Origin: Paenibacillus sp. MMS20-IR301
GTDB taxonomy: Bacteria; Bacillota; Bacilli; Paenibacillales; Paenibacillaceae
Length of the DNA stretch: 64,000 nt
Reading direction: 5' to 3'
Assembly: GCF_032302195.1 (NCBI RefSeq)
Contig: NZ_CP135275.1
Coordinates: 2,728,001 to 2,792,000 of the forward strand
The position numbers and the translations under genes are program-made. Positions 26,759 to 34,000 of this stretch are shown here, piece by piece. The stretch's first letter is position 1. Every line of letters begins with the position of its first letter. The notes beneath the pieces are model-generated. The model did not search any database, had not been told where the DNA came from, and was given only the letters and a program-made list of their open reading frames with translations.

Positions 26759-27481
26759 TCAGTTCTGAAGCGCATAATATTTCCATGTATTTTCAAAAGC
26801 ACGGAGATTCTCCGGATGGCTGTTTACACATTCATCATCTGCTTCCAGCGGTTCAGCGTTTAGAATTTCGATTTGGACCGGAACCGCAGGATAAGGAAGG
26901 CTCGGGTCCAGCGGACTCGGCGTGTTGGATGCCAGAAGCAGGATGTCCATTTCTGTACGCAGCGTAATGCTGGCATTAGCCGGGCAATGCCCTTCGGCAA
27001 AATGCATCCCGCCCTCTTCATCACAGCGGATTTTGGAGAACAGGTTCAGCGAAGGGGACAGATCTCTGGCTGCCAGTCCGCTGCGGACCAGCTCAATAGA
27101 GAAATTGTCCTGGGCATTACGGTACCGGTTATTCCGCACCTCCTGATAACGGCTGAGGCCATACTTCTCTTCTGTGCCGGAACGCAGACTGTAGCCGCCG
27201 ATCGGATCATGCCAGCCCAGACTGTCCCGGACAATGCTCACCATGGCGCGGCCGTTGTCGCTCATCAGGATATGCCCCCGGGTCAAATGCGCCGTGTGCT
27301 GCGCCTTCAAGGTGTCCGGCATGTTGTAACGCTCCGTCAAATCCTGCACGTTATATAGAAGCAGCGAAACACCCGCCCCCTTCTCCAGGGCCGTAAAGCG
27401 GATCAGCCTGCCCCTTCCGATCCGGCCTGACCATTTGCCTCCCGGAGTCATCGTTTCACTCCAGTATTGCTGTGAACTCAT
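26759..27481 (-). CDS. DUF1989 protein UAAP1 type: carboxyguanidine deiminase subunit
   Basis: About 240 residues of DUF1989, the partner type with signatures TMTPGGKWSGRIGRG, YNMPDTLKAQHTAHLTRGH, DSLGWHDPIGGYS and SNTPSPLDPSLPYP. It is the second subunit of the CgdAB-type carboxyguanidine deiminase. The ATG at 27479-27481 is chosen because GAGGAG sits nine bases before it; an ATG three codons earlier touches that site. It is the first gene of the leftward operon, directly behind a guanidine-I riboswitch. Confidence 0.9.
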   Translation of the reverse strand: MSSQQYWSETMTPGGKWSGRIGRGRLIRFTALEKGAGVSLLLYNVQDLTERYNMPDTLKAQHTAHLTRGHILMSDNGRAMVSIVRDSLGWHDPIGGYSLRSGTEEKYGLSRYQEVRNNRYRNAQDNFSIELVRSGLAARDLSPSLNLFSKIRCDEEGGMHFAEGHCPANASITLRTEMDILLLASNTPSPLDPSLPYPAVPVQIEILNAEPLEADDECVNSHPENLRAFENTWKYYALQN

Positions 27482-27512
27482 CCCGCTCATCTCCTCTATG
27501 TCTGTTTTTTTG

Positions 27513-27657
27513 GGAAAAATAAAAGGGAGACATCACAAGACTTCGCGTCTTGATGATATCTCCCAGGTTTTTATCCTTCCGTGTCCGCCTGCCGCTGCGG
27601 CAAGCTGTCTACTCTCGGACCAGTCCCGGCAAGTGCTGCCGGCGGAACCCTAGTAAA
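27513..27657 (-). ncRNA. Guanidine-I (ykkC) riboswitch controlling the carboxylase operon
   Basis: Read leftward from 27657 the conserved blocks appear in order: CTAGGGTTCCG, ACTGGTCCGAGAGTA, GGACACGG, AGGATAAAAACC and TGGGAGA. The last block merges into an expression platform: GGGAGATATCATCAAGAC pairs with GTCTTGTGATGTCTCCC (stem 27525-27564), followed by TTTTATTTTT, a complete terminator. Guanidine binding should prevent termination and switch the operon on. Confidence 0.95.
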
Positions 27658-27700
27658 CTATAAATATTCAATTAGGATTACGCTATCTATTACGTCAGTT

Positions 27701-27730
27701 AATATAACATCAGTTTCTTTGATATGTCAA
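27701..27730 (-). promoter_or_regulatory. Promoter of the guanidine carboxylase operon
   Basis: Read leftward, TTGACA (27725-27730), 18-base spacer, TATATT (27701-27706). Transcription would start about 40 bases before the riboswitch. Confidence 0.75.
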
Positions 27731-27808
27731 ACAAATAATCCATTATGACATTTTTCAACATTTTTCATCACATTACACTGCTTTTTTTCACTTTTTTCAA
27801 AGAATTAC

Positions 27809-27838
27809 TTGTCAGAATAAAAAAATGTATGTTAGTAT
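27809..27838 (+). promoter_or_regulatory. Promoter of the guanidine transport operon
   Basis: TTGTCA (27809-27814), 18-base spacer, TAGTAT (27833-27838). It would start transcription shortly before the rightward riboswitch. The -10 match is moderate. Confidence 0.5.
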
Positions 27839-27861
27839 ACGTAACATAATTAAATACAAAA

Positions 27862-27996
27862 CAGTTTACTAGGGTTCCGCTTCTGTGAAGGCCAGGTCCG
27901 AGAGTAAACCATGCGGTGCATATTTATGCATCACGTGACACGGAGGGATAAAAACCCGGGAGATTATTACCAAATAATCTTCCGGGTTTTTCTTTT
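27862..27996 (+). ncRNA. Guanidine-I (ykkC) riboswitch controlling the transport operon
   Basis: The same conserved blocks as its divergent partner: CTAGGGTTCCG, CAGGTCCGAGAGTAAA, GACACGGAGGGATAAAAAC and CCGGGAGA. The terminator is AACCCGGGAGATTATT with AATAATCTTCCGGGTT (27953-27988), ending in TTTTCTTTTT. The variable stem is a GTGCATA..TATGCA(T)CAC hairpin, different from that of the leftward copy. Confidence 0.95.
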
Positions 27997-28038
27997 TACC
28001 CATCAGGCAGAAAACAATACTACAAGGAGGCGCCCCGA

Positions 28039-28056
28039 TTGGAATTTAACGGATAG
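28039..28056 (+). CDS. Possible five-codon leader ORF
   Basis: AAGGAGG (28024-28030) lies eight bases before TTG GAA TTT AAC GGA TAG, a five-codon reading frame between the riboswitch terminator and the binding-protein gene. The ribosome site is the best in the leader, yet no longer gene follows it. It may be a decoy or a translated mini-ORF. Confidence 0.25.
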   Translation: MEFNG

Positions 28057-28091
28057 GACAGTAAATAATACATTAAACGGAGGGTTACCAA

Positions 28092-29138
28092 ATGAAAAAC
28101 AACCAAAAGGGATTTCTAACACTCGCTATGTCCACTCTGCTGTTCATCGCCGGCTGTGGAGCCGGCAATACTAATACATCCAATACTGATGCCGCCGCCG
28201 CAACAGCAGCGCCGACTGCTGAAGCTGCAAGCCAGGCTGCTCCTGCCGCAGATGATGTCAATATCCGCTTTGGCTACAGCCCTTGGCTTGGATCTGCCGG
28301 TGCAATTGTAGCCAACGAGAAAAATATTTTCGCCGCTAAAGGTGCGAATGTAGAATTTGTGCAAATGGAAGGCAATACGAGGGATGCCTTCATGTCAGGC
28401 AAGCTTGATGCTGTGGTCCAGTCTCTGGACGCAGTCGTTCAGATGAAAGCTAATGAAGATGCTAAAGACCCGGTTCAGGTCATTGCCGTCATTGACAGAT
28501 CCAAAGGAGCGGACGGAATCATCGCCAGGAAAGATATTGCCGCACTGCAGGACCTGAAAGGCAAAGACATTGCCGTATCCATCGGCTCTGTAGCCCACTT
28601 CCTGCTGCTGCACGCCCTGCAGACGGTGGATCTGCGGGAATCCGATATGAACATTGTGAATATGAACAATAACCTGGCGGGTTCCACCTTCATGGCCGGT
28701 CAGGTAGATGCCGCTGTGACCTGGGAACCGTATCTGTCCGAAGCGGCTGCGAAAGACGGTCATCTGCTCTACTCCACGGCGGATGCGCCAAATCTGATCG
28801 TCGATGCGCTGGTCGTCAGGAAGAGTATGATCGATGAGCATCCGGAAGCGCTCAAGGCAATGGTCGCTGCTTTTGACGAAGGACTTGAACTGTTCAACAC
28901 AACAGATGAAGGCAAGCAGCTTGTAGCAGATGCACTGGATATGGATCTGGCCGCAGTGAACAGCACCATTGCCACACTGGATCTGACGACCTCAGAGGCC
29001 TCCAAAACAATGCTCGTTGATAACAAAGCTGAGTGGGAAAGTACGATGGGCGGCTTCTCCGCATTCTTTATAGACCAGAAAATCATTACCGCTCCGGTTG
29101 ACACCGCCGGCATTATTAATGGTTTCCTGTACGAATAA
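28092..29138 (+). CDS. ABC transporter substrate-binding lipoprotein (NitT/TauT family), guanidine regulon
   Basis: A 348-residue lipoprotein: signal peptide ending FIAGC (Cys22), an Ala/Thr-rich linker to about residue 54, then a periplasmic-binding fold of the nitrate/taurine type (IRFGYSPWLGSAGAIVANEK; LDAVVQSLDAVVQMKAN; VDAAVTWEPYLSEA). Its position directly behind a guanidine-I riboswitch points to guanidine or a guanidine-yielding compound as ligand. GGAGGG lies seven bases before the ATG. First gene of a six-gene rightward operon. Confidence 0.9.
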   Translation: MKNNQKGFLTLAMSTLLFIAGCGAGNTNTSNTDAAAATAAPTAEAASQAAPAADDVNIRFGYSPWLGSAGAIVANEKNIFAAKGANVEFVQMEGNTRDAFMSGKLDAVVQSLDAVVQMKANEDAKDPVQVIAVIDRSKGADGIIARKDIAALQDLKGKDIAVSIGSVAHFLLLHALQTVDLRESDMNIVNMNNNLAGSTFMAGQVDAAVTWEPYLSEAAAKDGHLLYSTADAPNLIVDALVVRKSMIDEHPEALKAMVAAFDEGLELFNTTDEGKQLVADALDMDLAAVNSTIATLDLTTSEASKTMLVDNKAEWESTMGGFSAFFIDQKIITAPVDTAGIINGFLYE

Positions 29139-29177
29139 CGCATAACCTGCCAAATCATTATCAAGGAGGAACTTATC

Positions 29178-29795
29178 ATGGAAAAAGAATCACGTAAAAT
29201 TGTCGGCAATCCCGCCCTGCTGCTGGTTGATCCGCAAAAGGGAATACACAAAGCACCCGGAGGTTATGCCGAAGGTGAAGTAGATGCCTCTATCCATGCA
29301 CTGAAGCTTGTGCTTACAGCTGCCCGGGAAGCCGGGATGCCGGTGATCTTCTTTCAGGAGATCCACCGCAAGGAGATGGTCGATTACGGAAGGGAGCTGG
29401 ACGGAACCGAGAATATCCACTGCCTGGAAGGCTCGGAGTACATTGATATTCTCGAAAGCCTGCAGCCGATTGACGGAGAGTTCACGAATATGAAACGCCG
29501 CTACAGCTGCTTCTTCGGAACCGATCTGGACATCCTGCTGCGCGGGCTGAACGTACAGACGCTGATTATGGGCGGATACTATACTGATGTCTGCGTGCAC
29601 TATACCGCCGTAGATGCGCATCAGAACGATTATTACATCCGCGTCCTGCATGACGGCTGTCTGGGCTCCAGCCAGGCCGCGCATCAGGCTTCCCTGAATG
29701 CCATGACGTATCTGCAGCACGCGTCCAAGACAGATTCCGCTGAAATGGTTCCATTAATAGAAGCTTGGGGTAAGGCCCGCAGAGCATCCGTATAA
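29178..29795 (+). CDS. Isochorismatase-like cysteine hydrolase, guanidine regulon
   Basis: A 205-residue cysteine hydrolase with the family triad in place: Asp18 (LLLVDPQKG), Lys106 (TNMKRRYS) and Cys139 (YYTDVCVHYTA). Relatives hydrolyse amides such as nicotinamide, N-carbamoylsarcosine, biuret, triuret or guanylurea. Because the gene is inside a guanidine-riboswitch operon between the binding protein and permease, a substrate releasing guanidine or allophanate (for example guanylurea or biuret) is a reasonable guess, not a demonstrated function. AAGGAGG lies ten bases before the ATG. Confidence 0.88.
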   Translation: MEKESRKIVGNPALLLVDPQKGIHKAPGGYAEGEVDASIHALKLVLTAAREAGMPVIFFQEIHRKEMVDYGRELDGTENIHCLEGSEYIDILESLQPIDGEFTNMKRRYSCFFGTDLDILLRGLNVQTLIMGGYYTDVCVHYTAVDAHQNDYYIRVLHDGCLGSSQAAHQASLNAMTYLQHASKTDSAEMVPLIEAWGKARRASV

Positions 29796-29842
29796 TACGG
29801 ATGCTTCATCCGCACAGAAGATTTATCAGGAGGGGCCGTTCA

Positions 29843-29866
29843 ATGGAGGGGAGAGCAATCAGATGA
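29843..29866 (+). CDS. Seven-codon mini-ORF coupled to the permease start
   Basis: AGGAGGGG (29828-29835) is followed after seven bases by an ATG that reads MEGRAIR and stops with TGA inside the permease start (ATGA, 29863-29866). The site and spacing are ideal, and the overlap is the usual form for translational coupling. Confidence 0.4.
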   Translation: MEGRAIR

Positions 29867-30666
29867 AGAAAAAGAAAACCCAGCTGTTTAAGATCCGCGG
29901 TGAAATCAGCCGCAAAGTATACATGATTACTGTAGTTGCCACTTTTGCCGGGATCCTTGCGGTCTGGAGCCTGCTCAGCTACGGTAATCTGGTTAGTCCT
30001 ACCTTTTTGCCGTCACCGGGAAAAGTAGGGCAATCCTTCATTACAAACATCCAGGACGGAGATTTCTGGGGTTATGTAGGCATCAGTGCCTACCGCGTAT
30101 TGATGGGCTATCTGCTCACCTGTCTGCTGGCAATTCCGCTGGGAATTCTTGCCGGGACATTCAAAATTTTCGAAGCCATTATAGTGCCTGTAACTGAATT
30201 TATCCGCTACATGCCTGCCACTGCCTTCATCCCGCTCATCATCGTCTGGATCGGGCTTGGTGAATCTGCCAAAATCGCTGTGATCTTTGTAGGCTGCTTC
30301 TTCCAGATGGTGCTCATGGTTGCCGATAATGCCAAGTCCGTATCCGGCGAGCTGCTGCAGGCCTCTTATACGCTTGGGGCCAGTAAACTCCAGGTGCTCC
30401 GCAAGGTTCTGCTCCCGGCCCTGCTGCCGGATCTGATGAACTCGCTGCGCCTGATCATGGGCTGGGCCTGGTCTTATCTGGTAGCTGCAGAGCTGTTCGC
30501 CGCAAGCTCCGGTCTCGGATTCATGATTATGCGGGCGCAGCGGTATATGCAGACCGAAACCATTTTCCTGGGAATTCTGATTATCGGTCTGCTGGGTCTG
30601 ATTATTGACCGGCTGTTCGCATTGCTGAACAAGAAACTGTTCCCATGGGCTGAAGGAGGACGATAA
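29863..30666 (+). CDS. ABC transporter permease (NitT/TauT family), guanidine regulon
   Basis: A 267-residue permease with six membrane segments and the EAA loop in ELLQASYTLGASKLQVLRKV. SPTFLPSPGKV near residue 50 is typical of SsuC/TauC-type permeases. The start is 29863, with GGAGGGGAG upstream inside the overlapping mini-ORF. The ATPase gene begins one base after its stop. Confidence 0.92.
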   Translation: MKKKKTQLFKIRGEISRKVYMITVVATFAGILAVWSLLSYGNLVSPTFLPSPGKVGQSFITNIQDGDFWGYVGISAYRVLMGYLLTCLLAIPLGILAGTFKIFEAIIVPVTEFIRYMPATAFIPLIIVWIGLGESAKIAVIFVGCFFQMVLMVADNAKSVSGELLQASYTLGASKLQVLRKVLLPALLPDLMNSLRLIMGWAWSYLVAAELFAASSGLGFMIMRAQRYMQTETIFLGILIIGLLGLIIDRLFALLNKKLFPWAEGGR

Positions 30667-30667
30667 C

Positions 30668-31486
30668 ATGAATTCTATCTATAGTGCTGCCGGACCGGCT
30701 CCATCCGCCGCGGCCGGAGAAACCAGACAACGCAAGATTGTCGTCAATGCTTTATCCAAAAGCTATGAAACGAAAAAAGACACGTTCCTGGCCTTGGACC
30801 ATGTGGATGCCCATATTTACGAAAATGAGTTCGTCACCCTTGTCGGGCCTTCCGGCTGCGGGAAATCCACTATGCTGCGCATTCTGGCCGGTCTTGAAGA
30901 TGCCTCTTCAGGTACCGCATCCATCTCCGGCCGGACGATTGAGGGTCCGGGAGCGGACCGCGGGGTTGTGTTTCAATCCTATACCCTCTTCCCCTGGCTC
31001 TCTGTCCGCGACAATATCGAATTCGGCCTGTCCCTGAAGAACATTCCGCGTAAGCAGCGCAGAGAGGTCTCCGATAAATATCTGGAGCTGGTCAACCTGG
31101 TGAACTTTGGCGACACCTATCCCAAGCAGCTGTCCGGCGGCATGAAGCAGCGGGTGGCAATTGCCAGAGCGTTAGCCAATTCCCCGGAAATGCTGCTGAT
31201 GGACGAGCCCTTTGCGGCCCTTGACGCGCAGACCCGCGGGGATATGCAGGAGCTGCTGCTGAACATCCAGAAGCATGAGAAGGCCACTATTCTGTTCATT
31301 ACCCATGACATTGAAGAAGCCATCTTCCTCTCGGAAAGATTGTATGTCATGAAGAGCCGTCCAGGCCGCATCGTCCGCGAGATCGAGATTCCGGCCGAAA
31401 TGCGCCAGAATCAGGACCTTAAGGATTCAGAGCCGTTCATCGCCCTCAAGAAAGAGATTGTCGATCTGCTGCATTCCAAAGAATAA
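30668..31486 (+). CDS. ABC transporter ATP-binding protein (NitT/TauT family), guanidine regulon
   Basis: A 272-residue ATPase: Walker A GPSGCGKST, the family block VFQSYTLFPWLSVRDNIEFG, signature LSGGMKQR and Walker B LLMDEPFAALD, followed by FITHDIEEAI. It powers the importer formed with the preceding permease and binding protein. GGAGGACG precedes the ATG inside the end of the permease gene. Confidence 0.94.
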   Translation: MNSIYSAAGPAPSAAAGETRQRKIVVNALSKSYETKKDTFLALDHVDAHIYENEFVTLVGPSGCGKSTMLRILAGLEDASSGTASISGRTIEGPGADRGVVFQSYTLFPWLSVRDNIEFGLSLKNIPRKQRREVSDKYLELVNLVNFGDTYPKQLSGGMKQRVAIARALANSPEMLLMDEPFAALDAQTRGDMQELLLNIQKHEKATILFITHDIEEAIFLSERLYVMKSRPGRIVREIEIPAEMRQNQDLKDSEPFIALKKEIVDLLHSKE

Positions 31487-31497
31487 ATACACGCGGA

Positions 31498-31513
31498 GGT
31501 TCAGATCTGAACC
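31498..31513. promoter_or_regulatory. Perfect 16-base palindrome between ATPase and lactonase-like genes
   Basis: GGTTCAGATCTGAACC is its own reverse complement. It lies 12 bases after the ATPase stop and 20 bases before the next start, the only sizeable gap in this part of the operon. It may be an operator or a processing hairpin. Confidence 0.4.
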
Positions 31514-31533
31514 TTGTGCGGATTGGAGAATCT

Positions 31534-32322
31534 ATGGCGGCTTACACTTCTGTTCACAAATTATACGTCCTGCTCTGCGGCTTCGAGATTCTCCCGCTGG
31601 GCATTTCCGTCCGCGGCGGTGATAACCGCATTATAGTCGCAGAGCCGATTTGTGCTTACCTTGCCGAAACGGAGACCGGCTGGGTCTTGTTCGATACTGG
31701 CATCGATGCAGAGCGGATACATGATCCGGACTTAGCCAAAGCTTACTATACCGACAGGGGCTGGACTACTTTGCCTGTCGTGCACCCGGCCCATTCTCTT
31801 ACAGGGCAGCTTCAGGAAATCGGAATCCGGCCGGAGGATATCCATCAGGTCGTAATGTCGCATATGCATACCGATCATACCGGTTACCTCAAGCTGTTCC
31901 GCCACGCGACCATTACCGCCCAGCGCGCGGAGTACCACTATGCCCTGTACAACCCTCCTGAGCTGGGAAATATTATAGAGGACTATAACCTGCCGGATCT
32001 GAACTGGCAGCTGATTGAAGGCGATCATGAATTGCAGCCGGGGATTCAGCTTTTGTCTACCCCCGGCCATACACCGGGGCATCAATCGGCACTGATCTCC
32101 CTGCCCAGCGGCAAGCAGCTTGTACTTACTTTCGATGCGGGCGATTTCCTGCAGAATTTCGACCAGGAGCTGCTCCCCGGCTCCGCCAGCAATGACAGGC
32201 AGGCAATGGAATCCCTGCTGCGCCTGAAGCGGCTTGCCAATGAGCCGGGCCATATGCTGTTCCCGCTGCATGATCCTGCTTTTATTCAGACCGCCAGGCT
32301 GGCTCCGCTCTATTATGATTAA
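31534..32322 (+). CDS. Metallo-beta-lactamase-fold hydrolase (lactonase-like), guanidine regulon
   Basis: A 262-residue MBL-fold enzyme. The zinc motif is SHMHTDHTGY (His110, His112, Asp114, His115); further ligands are in STPGHTPGHQS (His) and TFDAGDF (Asp), with a late His in FPLHDPAF. The overall layout resembles N-acyl-homoserine lactonases (AiiA branch). The ATG at 31534 is preferred because GGAG sits five bases before it; a GTG 18 bases earlier has its site too far away. Why a lactonase-like enzyme belongs to a guanidine operon is unclear. Confidence 0.85.
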   Translation: MAAYTSVHKLYVLLCGFEILPLGISVRGGDNRIIVAEPICAYLAETETGWVLFDTGIDAERIHDPDLAKAYYTDRGWTTLPVVHPAHSLTGQLQEIGIRPEDIHQVVMSHMHTDHTGYLKLFRHATITAQRAEYHYALYNPPELGNIIEDYNLPDLNWQLIEGDHELQPGIQLLSTPGHTPGHQSALISLPSGKQLVLTFDAGDFLQNFDQELLPGSASNDRQAMESLLRLKRLANEPGHMLFPLHDPAFIQTARLAPLYYD

Positions 32323-32354
32323 GCTTCATAACCGCAACTAGGAGATGTAATCCT

Positions 32355-33770
32355 TTGAAATCTAACCGCACGCAGGCAGCCGCAGTTCCTATGGCGCCTA
32401 TCATGATTGCCGTCTTCTGCAGCGTCTTTGTCTCGAATCTGAATACGAGCACCGTCAATCTGGCCATTCCTACATTAATGGGAGCTTTTCATACAGAGAT
32501 GTCTGTTATGCAGTGGGCGCTTACCGGTTACATGATGGCGATCGGCATCGGGTCACCGCTTGCCGGCTTTCTTATTTCAAGATATGGCACTAAAAAAGTA
32601 TATGCCCTTACCCTGACCGGCTTCTCCCTGGCCTCATTGCTCTGTTCTCTCGCCTGGTCGCCGCTCACCTTGATTTCCGCACGGGTAATCCAGGGAGGCT
32701 GCGCCGGCCTGATGCTTCCGGTTACCCTTACGCTGCTCTACCGGACAGCCCCCCGCAGGCATCAGCCGATGGCTGTCAGCCTGTGGGAAGCCGCCGGATG
32801 GCTGGGTCCGGCACTCGGTCCGGCTGTCTCAGGGATCTGCCTGCAGTTCCTGAGCTGGCGCTGGCTGTTCCTGCTGAATCTGCCGCTCCTGCTGCTGTCC
32901 ATTCTGCTGGTTCTCCGCTATGTGCCGGCCAGCACCGGGGATCCTGGGCTGCGGCTGGACAAGCTGAGCGCTGTGCTGTCCAGCACCGGCAGCTTCACCG
33001 TGCTGTTCGCCTTCAGCAGGGCTTCCGCTTGGGGGCTGTTCAGCTACCGGACACTGCTGCTGCTTGCCGCCGGAATCCTCTTGCTGGTCCTGTTCGTACG
33101 GCGGCAGCTGGGATCGGACAAGCCGCTGCTGGAATTCCGCGTGTTCCGCAGCCGTGCTTATGGCATTAGCGTACTGCTGCTCGGCCTGATCAACGCCGCC
33201 TTGTTCGCAGCAGTTTACTTCGTGCCCTATTTCCTCCAGACGGCCAAAGGAGTCCCGGCCGCCAGCACCGGTCTGGTGATGCTTCCGTCCTCTGTAGTGA
33301 TGGTGCTCCTGCTTCCTGTTGTGGGCAAGCTGTATTCACGGCTCGGGCCGATGAAGCTCGCGGCCGCCGGAATCAGCCTGATGGTGCTGGGCACCTGGAT
33401 GCTGTCACGCATGACTGCAGAAACCGCTAATGCCGAAGTGATCCTGTGGACAGTGACCCGCAATATCGGCATTGCCTTTTCGTCTATGCCGCTCATGAAT
33501 GCCGGATTGTCTACCCTGGCTGATAGCCAGATCGGCTCTGCTACCTCAATGACCAGCTGGGTGCGCCAATGTATGGGCTCCCTGTCCATTGCGATCTTCA
33601 CCGCTTTTTATACCTGGAGAACGGCGGCCGCAGCGGAGGGCGGTATAGCCGCAGTGAACAGCCCGGAAGCCGTAGTCTACGGGGTGCAGCAGGTGTTCAT
33701 GCTCGTGGCTGTGCTGCTCATCTGTATGCTCCCGCTAGTGGTGACCTTCCGCAAAACAGGCAAGCCGTAA
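32355..33770 (+). CDS. DHA2-type MFS transporter, guanidine regulon
   Basis: A 471-residue protein with 14 predicted membrane segments, the layout of the EmrB/QacA drug:proton antiporters. Family blocks are MQWALTGYMMAIGIGSPLAGFL, RVIQGGCAGLMLPV and LSWRWLFLLNLP. The start is TTG at 32355, AGGAG about ten bases upstream. As the last gene before the terminator at 33784-33823 it could export guanidine or a toxic product; known guanidine exporters are of the small SMR type, so this would be a different solution. That role is inference. Confidence 0.87.
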   Translation: MKSNRTQAAAVPMAPIMIAVFCSVFVSNLNTSTVNLAIPTLMGAFHTEMSVMQWALTGYMMAIGIGSPLAGFLISRYGTKKVYALTLTGFSLASLLCSLAWSPLTLISARVIQGGCAGLMLPVTLTLLYRTAPRRHQPMAVSLWEAAGWLGPALGPAVSGICLQFLSWRWLFLLNLPLLLLSILLVLRYVPASTGDPGLRLDKLSAVLSSTGSFTVLFAFSRASAWGLFSYRTLLLLAAGILLLVLFVRRQLGSDKPLLEFRVFRSRAYGISVLLLGLINAALFAAVYFVPYFLQTAKGVPAASTGLVMLPSSVVMVLLLPVVGKLYSRLGPMKLAAAGISLMVLGTWMLSRMTAETANAEVILWTVTRNIGIAFSSMPLMNAGLSTLADSQIGSATSMTSWVRQCMGSLSIAIFTAFYTWRTAAAAEGGIAAVNSPEAVVYGVQQVFMLVAVLLICMLPLVVTFRKTGKP

Positions 33771-33783
33771 ACGGGCAAACACA

Positions 33784-33823
33784 AACAGCAATCCTCCAGT
33801 AATCAGTGGATTGCTGTTTTGTT
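33784..33823 (+). terminator. Terminator of the guanidine transport operon
   Basis: AACAGCAATCC (33784-33794) pairs with GGATTGCTGTT (33808-33818), followed by TTTGTTCT. It stands 14 bases after the MFS stop. Confidence 0.85.
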
Positions 33824-33949
33824 CTATTATATCCTTGTACAATGCCAGCTTCCCGTCGCTGCTGCAGGCATATCCGCTATGGAACAATCATTGACAGATT
33901 CACAGCATACCTCCACCGATCCCTGCCGCTACAGACAGCAAGCCTATGC

Positions 33950-33961
33950 CTAAACGTTTAG
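33950..33961. promoter_or_regulatory. LacI-type operator-like palindrome downstream of the lacI-type gene
   Basis: CTAAACGTTTAG is a perfect palindrome, nearly identical to TTAAACGTTTAA in front of the same regulator gene. It lies 39 bases beyond the regulator's stop. Confidence 0.45.
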
Positions 33962-34000
33962 ATTATGTAAGTAAAATAAGCTGCAAACGATCCTTGAGCT

